Shown here piece after piece: positions 1-7,360 of a stretch of DNA of 12,424 nucleotides. Under the pieces are notes generated by a model. The model was not told the origin of the DNA. It did not search any database and worked only from the letters and a program-made list of their open reading frames with translations. The translations under genes were made by a program, and so were the position numbers. Location: the NCBI GenBank assembly GCA_005790265.1, contig SXVE01000091.1, positions 1-12,424 of the forward strand, in the 5' to 3' direction. Source of the DNA: Acidobacteriota bacterium. Its GTDB lineage: Bacteria > Acidobacteriota > Blastocatellia > Pyrinomonadales > Pyrinomonadaceae. Numbering within the stretch: the first letter of the stretch is position 1; each line of letters starts with the position of its first letter.

Positions 1-891
1 AAACTGCGCGTGGTGGCGACGAAGCCGGGAAATGCGCGCGTTTACCGTTTTGATCAGATGCTCGCCGCGCTTGCGCGCGAAACTTTGTGGCTGACCGACG
101 CTTATTTTGCCGGAACAAGCGCGTATATTGAGTGTTTGCGTTCCGCCGCCGCTGACGGCGTGGACGTGCGATTGCTGCTTCCGGCGGCGACCGATATTGC
201 CGTGATGCAGACGATTTCACGCGCCGGTTATCGCAGTCTGCTCGAAGCGGGCGTGCGCATTTACGAATGGAACGGTCCGATGCTGCACGCGAAAACGGCG
301 GTGATTGACGGATTCTGGTCGCGTGTCGGTTCGACGAACCTGAATGTCGCGAGCTGGCTTTCCAACTGCGAAATTGACGTTTTAGTTGAAGACCGCGATT
401 TCGGGCGGCAAATGCAGGAAATGTATCTCGCCGATTTGGAAAACGCGACGGAAATTTGTCTGAACGAAAAACGCAAAGCGCGTCCGGTTGTTCAAGACGA
501 CAAGCAGCGGCGAAAACGCGGCGCGAAGGCGGCGAGTTCGAGCAGTTCGGCGCGCTTTGCGCCGTCGGCAATCGCCATCGGCAGCGCGCTCGGTTCTTCG
601 ATTTCGGTTAACAAACGCCGCCCGCTCGGAATGATGGAAGCGCGCATTAACGGCATCGGCGCGACGCTTTTGCTGATTTTCGGCGGCGTCGCGCTTTTCT
701 ATCCGAAAATCGTCGCGATTCCGCTCGGCATTATCGCCGTCTGGTTCGCCGTTTCGCTATTTGTCAATTCGTATCAATTGCTTCAGCAAGCGCAAAAAGC
801 GGAAAACGGAACGGATGACAAAAATCAATTTGTGCAGGAAAACAGCGAAACGAAAAATCATTCAGACGACAATTTGCGCGATCAAAATTAG
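1..891 (+). CDS. Cardiolipin synthase / phospholipase D-family protein, 3' part
   Basis: The frame is open at the left edge of the window, so the true start and the first HKD motif lie outside. Counting from the GTG at position 10, the second catalytic HKD motif is complete: H93-x-K95-x4-D100, followed by GSTN with S108 and N110. This is the signature of phospholipase D-type cardiolipin synthases, which transfer phosphatidyl groups at the inner membrane. Unusually for the family, a basic, serine-rich linker (about residues 155-205) leads to two hydrophobic segments at about 213-230 and 234-255, then a polar acidic tail. Most synthases of this family carry membrane helices at the N-terminus. 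The next gene is an EEP-family protein 29 bases downstream, the same two families as E. coli clsB (ybhO) and ybhP. The PLD family is certain; the exact substrate is not shown by the sequence. Confidence 0.9.
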   Translation, partial: KLRVVATKPGNARVYRFDQMLAALARETLWLTDAYFAGTSAYIECLRSAAADGVDVRLLLPAATDIAVMQTISRAGYRSLLEAGVRIYEWNGPMLHAKTAVIDGFWSRVGSTNLNVASWLSNCEIDVLVEDRDFGRQMQEMYLADLENATEICLNEKRKARPVVQDDKQRRKRGAKAASSSSSARFAPSAIAIGSALGSSISVNKRRPLGMMEARINGIGATLLLIFGGVALFYPKIVAIPLGIIAVWFAVSLFVNSYQLLQQAQKAENGTDDKNQFVQENSETKNHSDDNLRDQN

Positions 892-920
892 CGATTTGCC
901 GAATTTAGAAGGTGCGAACG

Positions 921-1646
921 ATGAAAGACACATTTCGCGTGGCGACTTACAATATTCACAAATGCAAAGGGCTCGATTTTCAAACGAGTCCGCTGCGCAT
1001 CGCCGATGTTTTACGCGAAATTGACGCCGATATTATCGCTTTGCAGGAAGTCGTTTCGGTGCAAAATGCGGCGGCGAAAGAAGATCAGGCGCGGTTTATC
1101 GCTGAGGAAATCAATTTTGATTACCGTCTCGGCGAAAACCGAAAACATCTCGGCGGACTTTACGGCAACGTCGTTTTAACGAGATTCCCGCTCGTTGAAA
1201 CGAAAAATTTCGATATTACCGTCAAAGGTCGCGAGCCGCGCGGCTGTCTGCACGCCGACGTGAAAATCGGCGCGAGCGATTATCTGCACATCTACAACAT
1301 TCATCTCGGCACGGCTTTTTTCGAGCGGCGCAAACAGGTTTTGCGGCTGCTCGACGACGAAATTCTTAATCGCCACCATTTCGCGCCGCGCATTATGCTC
1401 GGCGATTTTAACGAATGGACGCACGGTTTAACGTCGCGTCTTTTGCGCGCGCATTTTCGGTCGGCTGATTTGCGCGAGAATTTTAAAATCAAACGAAGTT
1501 ATCCGGGCATTTTGCCGTTTCTGCATCTCGATCATATTTATTACGATCATCACCTGAAAATCGAAAACGCTTTCGTGCATCGCAGCCGTCTCGCGCTCGT
1601 CGCTTCCGATCATTTGCCGCTCGTCGCCGATTTTCGTTTGAAATAA
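921..1646 (+). CDS. Endonuclease/exonuclease/phosphatase (EEP) family protein, YbhP-like
   Basis: A complete 241-residue EEP-fold metal-dependent hydrolase. The family motifs appear in order: YNIHKCKG with N11, IALQEV with E43, GNVVLTRFPL (82-91), YNIHLG with H128, MLGDFNEW with D162 and N164, LDHIYYD with D204-H205, and ASDHLPL with D230-H231. These are the Mg-binding and catalytic residues of the DNase I/exonuclease III/phosphatase superfamily. I chose the ATG at 921 because the AGAAGG of its Shine-Dalgarno site (907-912) sits at normal spacing; a GTG at 912 would lie inside that site. No signal peptide is visible, so it should be cytoplasmic. It probably shares a transcript with the cardiolipin synthase upstream, as ybhP does with clsB in E. 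coli. Its substrate cannot be told from sequence. A 13-base unit (TTTGAAATAATTA/T) is tandemly duplicated across the stop codon at 1637-1662. Confidence 0.9.
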   Translation: MKDTFRVATYNIHKCKGLDFQTSPLRIADVLREIDADIIALQEVVSVQNAAAKEDQARFIAEEINFDYRLGENRKHLGGLYGNVVLTRFPLVETKNFDITVKGREPRGCLHADVKIGASDYLHIYNIHLGTAFFERRKQVLRLLDDEILNRHHFAPRIMLGDFNEWTHGLTSRLLRAHFRSADLRENFKIKRSYPGILPFLHLDHIYYDHHLKIENAFVHRSRLALVASDHLPLVADFRLK

Positions 1647-1665
1647 TTATTTGAAATAATTTTTG

Positions 1666-1694
1666 TTTGAAATTGAAAAGTCTTCGGTTACAAT
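1666..1694 (+). promoter_or_regulatory. Possible promoter for the DUF2227-like gene
   Basis: TACAAT at 1689-1694 matches the -10 consensus at five of six positions. TTTGAA at 1666-1671 is a poor -35 with a 17-base spacer. It would give a leader of about 60 bases before the ATG at 1763. The match is weak and rests on sigma-70 consensus alone. Confidence 0.22.
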
Positions 1695-1762
1695 CGAATC
1701 AGCGGAATTTTCTCACCGTTTGCCAAGCAAAAATTCGTCCTTTAAAATCCGAAATTTAAAAT

Positions 1763-2296
1763 ATGCCTTCTGGAAAAACGCACGATGCCGTCACATTTTT
1801 TTTCGCCGCGCCGGTGCTTGTTGCCGCGTGGAAACTGACGGACAGCGTTTCGATTGCCGCCGTTGTCGCAATCGCTTTTTTAATCGGCGGTTTGATGTTC
1901 GGTCCTGACCTCGACACGATGAGCAAGCAGTATACGCGCTGGGGATTTTTGCGTTTTTTGTGGTATCCGTATCAGGTTTTTTTCAAACATCGTTCGCGCT
2001 GGTCGCACGGTTTGATTTTCGGCACTTTTTTGCGCGTCGTTTATTTTATCGGCGTTCTCACTTTGCTTTCATTCTTGTTCGCGTATATTTTCGCCGTTTA
2101 TTACGGCGCGGCTCTGCCGAATTTGATCGAGTACACAAAAATCTGGCAGCAAATCGGCGAATTCGTGCGGGTAAATTGCGGCGAAAACGCTTTTGCGGCG
2201 GTTTTCGTCGGTTTATGGATCGGCGCGGCGAGTCATACACTAACCGACATCGCGGGAACTTTCGTCAAAACCGGACGCGTTACAGAGTTTCTTTAA
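1763..2296 (+). CDS. DUF2227-like membrane-associated putative metal-binding protein
   Basis: This 177-residue protein begins MPSGKTHD and has the layout of the DUF2227/COG2389 family of predicted metal-binding proteins, which is also about 170-180 residues long. Candidate ligand clusters are H7-D8 near the N-terminus, GPDLDT with D49 and D51 (47-52), RWSHG with H82, and SHTLTD with H158 and D162. Hydrophobic segments at about 12-25, 31-47, 92-116 and 142-158 suggest it sits in the inner membrane. No reaction is established for this family as far as I know. The start lacks a clear Shine-Dalgarno sequence, but the next in-frame ATG would remove the first conserved His. It lies 116 bases after the EEP gene. 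A dispersed palindrome follows its stop and may serve as its 3' boundary. Confidence 0.8.
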   Translation: MPSGKTHDAVTFFFAAPVLVAAWKLTDSVSIAAVVAIAFLIGGLMFGPDLDTMSKQYTRWGFLRFLWYPYQVFFKHRSRWSHGLIFGTFLRVVYFIGVLTLLSFLFAYIFAVYYGAALPNLIEYTKIWQQIGEFVRVNCGENAFAAVFVGLWIGAASHTLTDIAGTFVKTGRVTEFL

Positions 2297-2319
2297 AAAC
2301 AATTTGAAAACAGTTTAAT

Positions 2320-2397
2320 GCCCGCGAAACACACGAAATATACGAAATTAAAAACAGTTTTGTCTTAATCTTCGTCTATTTCGTGTGTTTCGTGAGT
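2320..2397. repeat. Palindromic intergenic repeat, CACGAAA type
   Basis: Arms 2320-2346 and 2371-2397 pair at 23 of 27 positions around a 24-base spacer. The core CGAAACACACGAAATA pairs without mismatch. Each arm is itself repetitive: CGAAA, CACGAAA and ACGAA motifs recur every 7-9 bases. It sits between convergent genes (DUF2227-like on plus, secreted protein on minus), where a bidirectional transcript end is expected. It has no terminal T-run typical of an intrinsic terminator. It shares its architecture, but not its sequence, with the three other palindromes in the window. Confidence 0.85.
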
Positions 2398-2436
2398 TAA
2401 ATTAATTTCTTTTGAAAGTTTCCAAACAGCTTCAAA

Positions 2437-3108
2437 TTATTTGTTGGTCGTCGTTAAAATCGCTTCCGCCACTTTTTCGATCATCGGCGATAAAACGTCT
2501 TCGCCGTCGGATGCGGCTTTGGCTTTCAGCGAATTCGCCGCTTTTGCCGTTCCATCGGCGGCGGACGTTAAATTATATTCGAGCGTAAATTGATCTTTCG
2601 ATTTCGTGTTCGACGCCATTCCCGCCGCCGAATAAATGGCGCTCTGCGCGACCGAACCGGCGACGTGTCCGGCGACGCTGCCGGTGACGCCCGCAACGGG
2701 AGCGACGCTGCCCAAAACCGGCGCGAGCTTTTTGAACATTCCCATTCCGCCGCCTTTTTTCTGCGTTACCGTCATCTGCAAAATGTAATCGCAGTCTTTT
2801 TCCTGCGCTTCGCCGTTTACCGCCGAAGCCAAACGCGCTTCGAGCGGCACGATTTCGATGTTTGAACCTTGCAAATACTGACCGACCAAATCGCGAATGC
2901 CGGCAGCCATCATTGCGTTGTCCACGCCTTCGGAAAACTGCGCTTTCGGCAGCGCGACGCCGACGCGAATAATCGTTGAAGAAACGTGCGGCTGCGCGTT
3001 CGGCGCTGCCGTAGAAATTTGCTGACCGTACGAAACGGTTGCTCCGAAAATTGAGAAGACAGCGATAAAAAATAAAATAGCGAATGATTTAACAGATAAA
3101 TTTTTCAT
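2437..3108 (-). CDS. Secreted protein of unknown function
   Basis: I do not recognise the family. The 223-residue product starts MKNLSVK and continues into a strong hydrophobic stretch (about residues 8-24) ending ATVSYGQQ, a typical Sec signal peptide, so it should be exported to the periplasm or beyond. No lipobox cysteine is seen. After the signal come a segment with alternating beta-like and helical character (RVGVALPKAQF, then a DYILQMTVTQKK strand), a glycine-rich stretch with small residues (GSVAPVAGVTGSVAGHVAGS, about 133-152) that could insert in or associate with membranes, and an amphipathic C-terminus. The arrangement loosely recalls secreted proteins that assemble at the outer membrane, but that is only an impression. 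I chose the ATG at 3108 because GGAG at 3121-3124 lies 12 bases upstream; the alternative GTG at 3120 would abut that site. Confidence 0.75.
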   Translation of the reverse strand: MKNLSVKSFAILFFIAVFSIFGATVSYGQQISTAAPNAQPHVSSTIIRVGVALPKAQFSEGVDNAMMAAGIRDLVGQYLQGSNIEIVPLEARLASAVNGEAQEKDCDYILQMTVTQKKGGGMGMFKKLAPVLGSVAPVAGVTGSVAGHVAGSVAQSAIYSAAGMASNTKSKDQFTLEYNLTSAADGTAKAANSLKAKAASDGEDVLSPMIEKVAEAILTTTNK

Positions 3109-3263
3109 GTTGATTTTCACTCCGAAAAGGATTTTCAGACAAAGTAATTTCGTCTTTCGCTAGATTAACGCGCGGCAAAACCGAAAAAAGTATCAGCAGG
3201 AGAGAAAAGAGAATTCGTCGGCTTTGAAAAAACGAAAAGTGAAGATTGAGCACGGATTTTTAC

Positions 3264-3312
3264 TAAAAAGCTAGTGCAAAAATCGCCGAGTGATTTTTGC
3301 ACTAGCTTTTTA
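3264..3312 (-). terminator. Perfect 21-bp hairpin, probable bidirectional terminator
   Basis: Arms 3264-3284 and 3292-3312 are perfect inverted repeats with a 7-base loop (GCCGAGT). Each strand ends its stem with a run of five T. Read on the minus strand it follows the stop of the helical-repeat gene by about 115 bases and could terminate that transcript before the secreted-protein gene. The stem is AT-rich with a GCTAGTGC core, so it is less GC-rich than a textbook terminator. It dominates the 317-base gap at 3109-3425. The only other structure I see there is a weak 7-bp hairpin at 3359-3381. Confidence 0.55.
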
Positions 3313-3425
3313 ATAACGAAAGCGAAAATCTGTATGACAAAAGCGAAAACAGAGTTGTGAAAAAGAGTTTTGGGCTTTTTCAATTTCCGTTTTCGCCTTT
3401 TATTAATGTTCCCGATTGAATTTAT

Positions 3426-4622
3426 TTAACGATTTTTTCGCAGCGCGACGAGCCGCAATGCTTGGCGGCGAACGGCGTCGGAAATATTGCGGTTGCCGGT
3501 CATTGCTTCCAGATCGCGCAGCTGCAAACGCGTTAAAATCGTCATTACATTCGCAATCGGCGTGCGCGGATTGCGCGCCAGATTATGCACGATTGTGTAG
3601 TTGCGTGCCCAGTTGCGGTTAATCGCCACCTGCCGCAAAACTTCTTCGGGAACGGTGCGCATCGCCGCGATTTTTTCGATTTCCTGTTCGGTAATGCGCG
3701 CGTTTTCGATCACGGCTTGCGCGACGATGCGGTTCGGATCGCGAATCAGAATATTGCGCGCTTCGCGGTCGCCCTTCATTGCGAGCCGCACGCGATCCTT
3801 CATTCGCATTCGCATAATGCGGTTGAGCATCGAAATTCGTTCGCCGGAAACCTCGTCGTTTTCCCCTTTCAGCTCGCCGAGAATTTTTCCGATCAGCGCC
3901 TCGCGCTGCGCGTCGCTTTCTTCGTAAAATTCTTCGAGGTATTCGAGCGAGAGCCACGAATCGTCAGTTTCCGCATCGGGAACTTCGATCATTTCGGCGA
4001 GAAAAAGCGCGTCTTCCAAACTCAGTGCGGTTTCCGCCGATTCAACGAATTCAGCGGCGGCTTCTTTGCCTTGCGCGCGCAGTTCGCCCGCGATTTGCTC
4101 GGCGCCGCGTTCTTTTTCAAAAAACTCGCGCTTTGTTTCCGCCGCGCGTCGTTCGGCTTCCGATGTGCGATGCGGATTGCTGATAATTGATTCGATAATC
4201 TCCGGCGCTTGAATCAAAAGCTGCTGATTGAGCGCAATAAATTCGAGCAGTTCGCCGCTTTGCGTGCGGCGGGCAAATTGCGCGATTGCTTTCGGCGGCG
4301 TGTTCGGGTTGGTCAAAACGGCTTCGTAAACTTCGTTCGGCAAATTCTCCCGCTCGCTGAAAAATCCGAGCACCTGCGGCGCAATGTCGCTGATTTTTAG
4401 AGTGTTTTTAAGTTCATCGTTATTTTGTTCGGTCAGTGTCGCCGCCGCGTTTTGCGCGAGTTCCGCATCGTCCGTCTGCGCGAACGCGACGAGAACTTCA
4501 AGCAAATCGCTGTGCTGCAACGGCAAAATTCCGCGCGCGGCGGCAAGCAGCGCCGGACGCGGCGCGGTTTGCTGAATAATAGCTTTCACAGCCGGATTGG
4601 TCGAATGAACTTCAAGTGACAT
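3426..4622 (-). CDS. Helical-repeat (HEAT-like) protein of unknown function
   Basis: A 398-residue soluble protein with no signal peptide or membrane segment. It is almost entirely predicted helix, in short units resembling HEAT or leucine-rich-repeat-variant repeats: NPAVKAII near the start, VLTNPNTPPKAIAQFA (102-117), IIESIISNPHRTSEAE (142-157), then a strongly patterned C-terminal half with LIRDPNRIVAQAVIENA (292-308), an NRNWARNY segment (335-342) and NLARNPRTPIANVM (347-360). The middle (160-255) is charged and acidic. Proteins with the DPN-helix and NRxW pattern occur as uncharacterised repeat proteins in Deltaproteobacteria and Acidobacteriota as I recall. A scaffold or protein-binding role is only inferred from the fold. 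I chose the ATG at 4622 rather than a GTG at 4703 because the extra 27 residues look like translated leader. It is divergent from the nucleotide-sugar dehydrogenase. Confidence 0.8.
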   Translation of the reverse strand: MSLEVHSTNPAVKAIIQQTAPRPALLAAARGILPLQHSDLLEVLVAFAQTDDAELAQNAAATLTEQNNDELKNTLKISDIAPQVLGFFSERENLPNEVYEAVLTNPNTPPKAIAQFARRTQSGELLEFIALNQQLLIQAPEIIESIISNPHRTSEAERRAAETKREFFEKERGAEQIAGELRAQGKEAAAEFVESAETALSLEDALFLAEMIEVPDAETDDSWLSLEYLEEFYEESDAQREALIGKILGELKGENDEVSGERISMLNRIMRMRMKDRVRLAMKGDREARNILIRDPNRIVAQAVIENARITEQEIEKIAAMRTVPEEVLRQVAINRNWARNYTIVHNLARNPRTPIANVMTILTRLQLRDLEAMTGNRNISDAVRRQALRLVALRKNR

Positions 4623-4712
4623 AAAAACTGGAGTTAACGGGCAATAGAAATTTATAGAATCTGTCGGCGTAATAAACGCTCGTCGGCGCAGACATTTTAT
4701 CACAGCCTGTTA

Positions 4713-4759
4713 TTAGACAAGTGCAATCTTGACTAACACCTACGCGTAAATTAGTCTAA
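4713..4759. promoter_or_regulatory. Candidate promoter/operator in the divergent gap
   Basis: This lies in the 215-base gap between the divergent helical-repeat and dehydrogenase genes. TTGACT at 4729-4734 is a good -35 for the plus strand, and TAGTCT at 4752-4757 is a weak -10 at 17-base spacing. Overlaid on it are inverted repeats: GACTAA (4731-4736) with TTAGTC (4751-4756), the 8-bp palindrome TACGCGTA (4741-4748) between them, and TTAGAC (4713-4718) with GTCTAA (4754-4759). This arrangement could bind a dimeric repressor, but no regulator gene is present to support it. I see nothing else in the gap. Confidence 0.3.
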
Positions 4760-4837
4760 ATGTTTTGGAAACCGTTTGTTTTTGAATCAAGTTTCCGGCA
4801 AATCATAGATTTTTGTTACTTTAAACAATTCCTAAAA

Positions 4838-6174
4838 ATGGTGAAAGAAGAATTAAAAAAATTGATTGCGGACAAAAATGCCCGCATCGGCGTTATCGGA
4901 TTGGGTTATGTCGGACTTCCGCTAATCGTTGAGTTTGCGCTCAAAGGTTACGAAACGGTCGGCTTTGAAGTTGACGAGAAAAAAGTCGGCACGCTCAACG
5001 CGGGCGAATCGCACATCGTTGACGTGCCCTCAGAAAACGTGCGCAAAGTTTTCGATGCGAACAAATTCCACGCGACCACCGATTTCAGCGAATTGAACGG
5101 CTGCGACGTGATTATCATCTGCGTGCCGACGCCGCTTCGGAAAACAAAAGATCCGGATATGTCTTATATTTTAGCGGCTGGCGAACAGATCAAAAAATAT
5201 GCCAGACGCGGACAGCTGGTGATTTTAGAATCAACGACTTATCCGGGAACGACCGACGAAGTTTTGCAGCCGATGATTGAAGAAGCCGGTTTGAAACTCG
5301 ACGAAGATTTTCTTTTGGCATTTTCGCCGGAACGAGTTGATCCGGGCAATCCGCAGTTTCAAACGCACAATATTACGAAAGTCGTCGGCGGAGTCGGCAA
5401 AGATTCGACCGAAGTTGCCGCGCAATTATATGCGGAAATAGTCGGCGACGTTCACGCCGTGTCTTCAGCACGAGTCGCCGAAGCCTGCAAACTTTGGGAA
5501 AACACTTTCCGCGCCTCAATATCGGAATGGCGAACGAAATGGCAAAGGTTTGCAACGCGCTAAATATTGATACGTGGGAAGTTGTTCGCGCGGCGGCGAC
5601 TAAACCGTTCGGCTTTATGCCGTTTTATCCAGGACCGGGAATCGGCGGACACTGCATTCCGCTCGATCCGCATTATTTGTCGTGGAAAGCGCGCCAGCAC
5701 GGTTTCGATTCGCAATTTATCACGCTCGCCGAGCAGATCAATTCGGGAATGCCGAAATACGTCGTCGAACTCGTCCGCGATGCTTTGAACGGCAATCAAA
5801 AGTCAGTCAACGGCTCAAAAATCTTAATTTTAGGCGTGGCGTATAAAAAAGATATTGATGATATGCGCGAATCACCGGCGCTTTCGGTGATTGATTTGCT
5901 TCGGTCGCAGGGCGCGGAAGTCGTTTATCACGATGCGTTTGTGCCGGAAGTAACTTTCGATCACGCTTACACGATCGGCGCGGGCGATCCGCTTTACAAT
6001 CAGGAATTGACCGACGAATTAATTAAATCCGCCGATTGCGTCGTCATCTGCACCGAACATTCGGGCGTGGATTACAAAAACGTCTGCGAACTTTCGTCCG
6101 TTATCGTTGACACGCGCAACGCGCTCAAAGAAGAAACGCGCGACGGCAGCAAAGCGAAAATCGTTCGCTTGTGA
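4838..6174 (+). pseudogene. Nucleotide-sugar 6-dehydrogenase (WbpA/WecC family), frameshifted
   Basis: One gene in two frames. The first frame (4838-5515, running out at 5563) has the NAD-binding Rossmann motif GVIGLGYVGLP (18-28), CVPTPLRKTKDPDMSYI (95-111), ESTTYPGTTDEV (131-142), FSPERVDPGN (162-171) and CKLWENTFRA (217-226). The second frame takes over at 5518 with NIGMANEMAKVCN and carries the catalytic cysteine in GGHCIPLDPHY (codon 5653-5655), then the C-terminal substrate domain with LGVAYKKDIDDMRESPA. A single missing base next to 5515-5516 explains the break: restoring it gives ENTFRAVNIG, the family's usual wording. With it, the protein would be about 445 residues, a normal length. 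The intact enzyme oxidises UDP-GlcNAc or UDP-ManNAc to the uronic acid. With wecB downstream, UDP-ManNAcA or a related sugar is likely. The start is ATG 4838; an upstream ATG at 4760 adds unrelated residues. A sequencing error is as likely as a real mutation. Confidence 0.88.
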
Positions 6175-6178
6175 AAAT

Positions 6179-6253
6179 AGTAAGCAGTGAGCGGTGAGCA
6201 GTAAGCAGTGAAAACTGTCTTGACTGCTCACCGCTCACTGCTTACTGCTTACT
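6179..6253. repeat. Heptamer-built palindromic repeat, AGTAAGC type
   Basis: The left arm is four and a half heptamers of the form AGTAAGC/AGTGAGC/GGTGAGC (6179-6209), and the right arm (6223-6253) is the same array inverted. Arms 6179-6202 and 6223-6246 pair perfectly over 24 bp, and the heptamer period allows alternative registers. The element occupies nearly all of the 85-base gap between the dehydrogenase and wecB, starting four bases after one stop and ending six bases before the next ATG. Confidence 0.92.
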
Positions 6254-6259
6254 ATCAAT

Positions 6260-7360
6260 ATGTTGAAAATTCTGAACATCGTCGGCGCACGTCCGAATTT
6301 TATGAAGATCGCGCCGATTGTCCGTGAGATGGCGCGGCGCGGCGATGAATTTCAGCCGCTCATCGTTCACACCGGACAGCATTACGACGAAGCGATGTCC
6401 GATTCTTTTTTTCGTGATCTCGGCATTCCGAAGCCCGATTATCATCTCGAAATCGGTTCGCATTCGCACGCCGTTCAGACCGCGAAGATTATGACGGCGT
6501 TCGAGCCGATTGTTTTGCAGGAAAAGCCGGATTGGGTTTTGGTCGTCGGCGACGTTAATTCGACGATTGCGTGCGCGCTGGTTTGTGCCAAATTAAACAT
6601 CAAAATCGCCCACGTCGAAGCCGGTTTGCGTTCGCGCGACCGCACGATGCCCGAAGAAATCAACCGCATTTTAACCGACGCGATTTCCGATTTGCTGCTG
6701 ACGACGAGCGAAGATGCGGACGAAAATCTAAAAGCGGAAGGCGTGAGCGGCGACAAAATAAAATTCGTCGGCAACGTGATGATTGATTCGCTTTTCTACA
6801 ATCTGGAAAAAGCGAAAACCTTGAAAGTTCGTGAAAATTTAAATTTGGACGGCAAAGATTACGCCGTTTTGACGCTGCATCGCCCGTCAAATGTTGACGA
6901 AAAAGAAGTTTTCGGCGGATTGCTCGAAGCGGTCGCGGCGATTTCGGAAGAAATGCCCGTTATTTTTCCCGCACATCCGCGCACGAAAGCGAATATCGCA
7001 CGATTCGGTTTCGCCGCGCTGCTTGAAAGTTCTAACATCAAACTCATCGAACCGCTCGGTTATCTCGATTTTATGAATCTTTACGCAAGCGCAAAAATCG
7101 TGCTGACCGATTCGGGCGGCTTGCAGGAAGAAACGACCGCGCTTTCGATTCCGTGTCTGACCCTGCGCGAAAACACCGAACGCCCGATCACGATTTCGCA
7201 CGGCACCAATGTTTTAGTCGGCACGAATCCGCAGAAAATAAAAAATGCAGCTTTCGAGATTCTGAATAACCAAAGCGCAGTTGACAAAAAAATTCCGCCG
7301 CTGTGGGACGGACACGCGGCGGAACGAATTTGTAATGCTTTGATAAATCAGGCGGCTTGA
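6260..7360 (+). CDS. wecB: UDP-N-acetylglucosamine 2-epimerase (non-hydrolysing)
   Basis: A complete 366-residue enzyme of normal family length that interconverts UDP-GlcNAc and UDP-ManNAc in the cytoplasm. The family motifs are all present: NIVGARPNFMKIAP (6-19), HTGQHYDEAMS (37-47), VVGDVNST with D98, HVEAGLRSRDRTMPEEINR with E120 and E133, VGNVMIDSL (170-178), LTLHRPSNVD with H207 and R208, FPAHPRTK, and the UDP-binding TDSGGLQEE followed by LRENTERP. D98, E120, E133 and H207 correspond to the catalytic residues known in the E. coli enzyme. It follows the broken dehydrogenase in the same direction; together they form a short amino-sugar pathway for surface polysaccharide. The palindrome just upstream leaves no recognisable Shine-Dalgarno site. 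Its last 13 bases overlap the end of hicB on the opposite strand. Confidence 0.95.
   Translation: MLKILNIVGARPNFMKIAPIVREMARRGDEFQPLIVHTGQHYDEAMSDSFFRDLGIPKPDYHLEIGSHSHAVQTAKIMTAFEPIVLQEKPDWVLVVGDVNSTIACALVCAKLNIKIAHVEAGLRSRDRTMPEEINRILTDAISDLLLTTSEDADENLKAEGVSGDKIKFVGNVMIDSLFYNLEKAKTLKVRENLNLDGKDYAVLTLHRPSNVDEKEVFGGLLEAVAAISEEMPVIFPAHPRTKANIARFGFAALLESSNIKLIEPLGYLDFMNLYASAKIVLTDSGGLQEETTALSIPCLTLRENTERPITISHGTNVLVGTNPQKIKNAAFEILNNQSAVDKKIPPLWDGHAAERICNALINQAA

Noticed and set aside
3165..3383. 72-residue minus-strand frame in the 3109-3425 gap
   Set aside because: It runs through both arms of the 21-bp hairpin, has low-complexity Phe/Lys content and no Shine-Dalgarno site. It is better read as non-coding.
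3585..4190. 201-residue open frame on the plus strand inside the helical-repeat gene
   Set aside because: It is antisense to a better gene, is rich in Phe, Arg and His in the way antisense frames of this composition are, and shows no recognisable motif or ribosome-binding site.
6179..6253. CRISPR-like array
   Set aside because: The units are contiguous 7-mers without spacers and are inverted about a centre, so it is a palindrome of tandem repeats.
7348..7360. wecB and hicB both end in QAA-stop within their antisense overlap
   Set aside because: The overlap CAGGCGGCTTG is nearly its own complement, so the same residues on both strands follow from that. I see no functional meaning.
4838..7360. 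A full capsule or O-antigen cluster
   Set aside because: Only two sugar-nucleotide genes are present. No glycosyltransferase, flippase or polymerase lies in the window.
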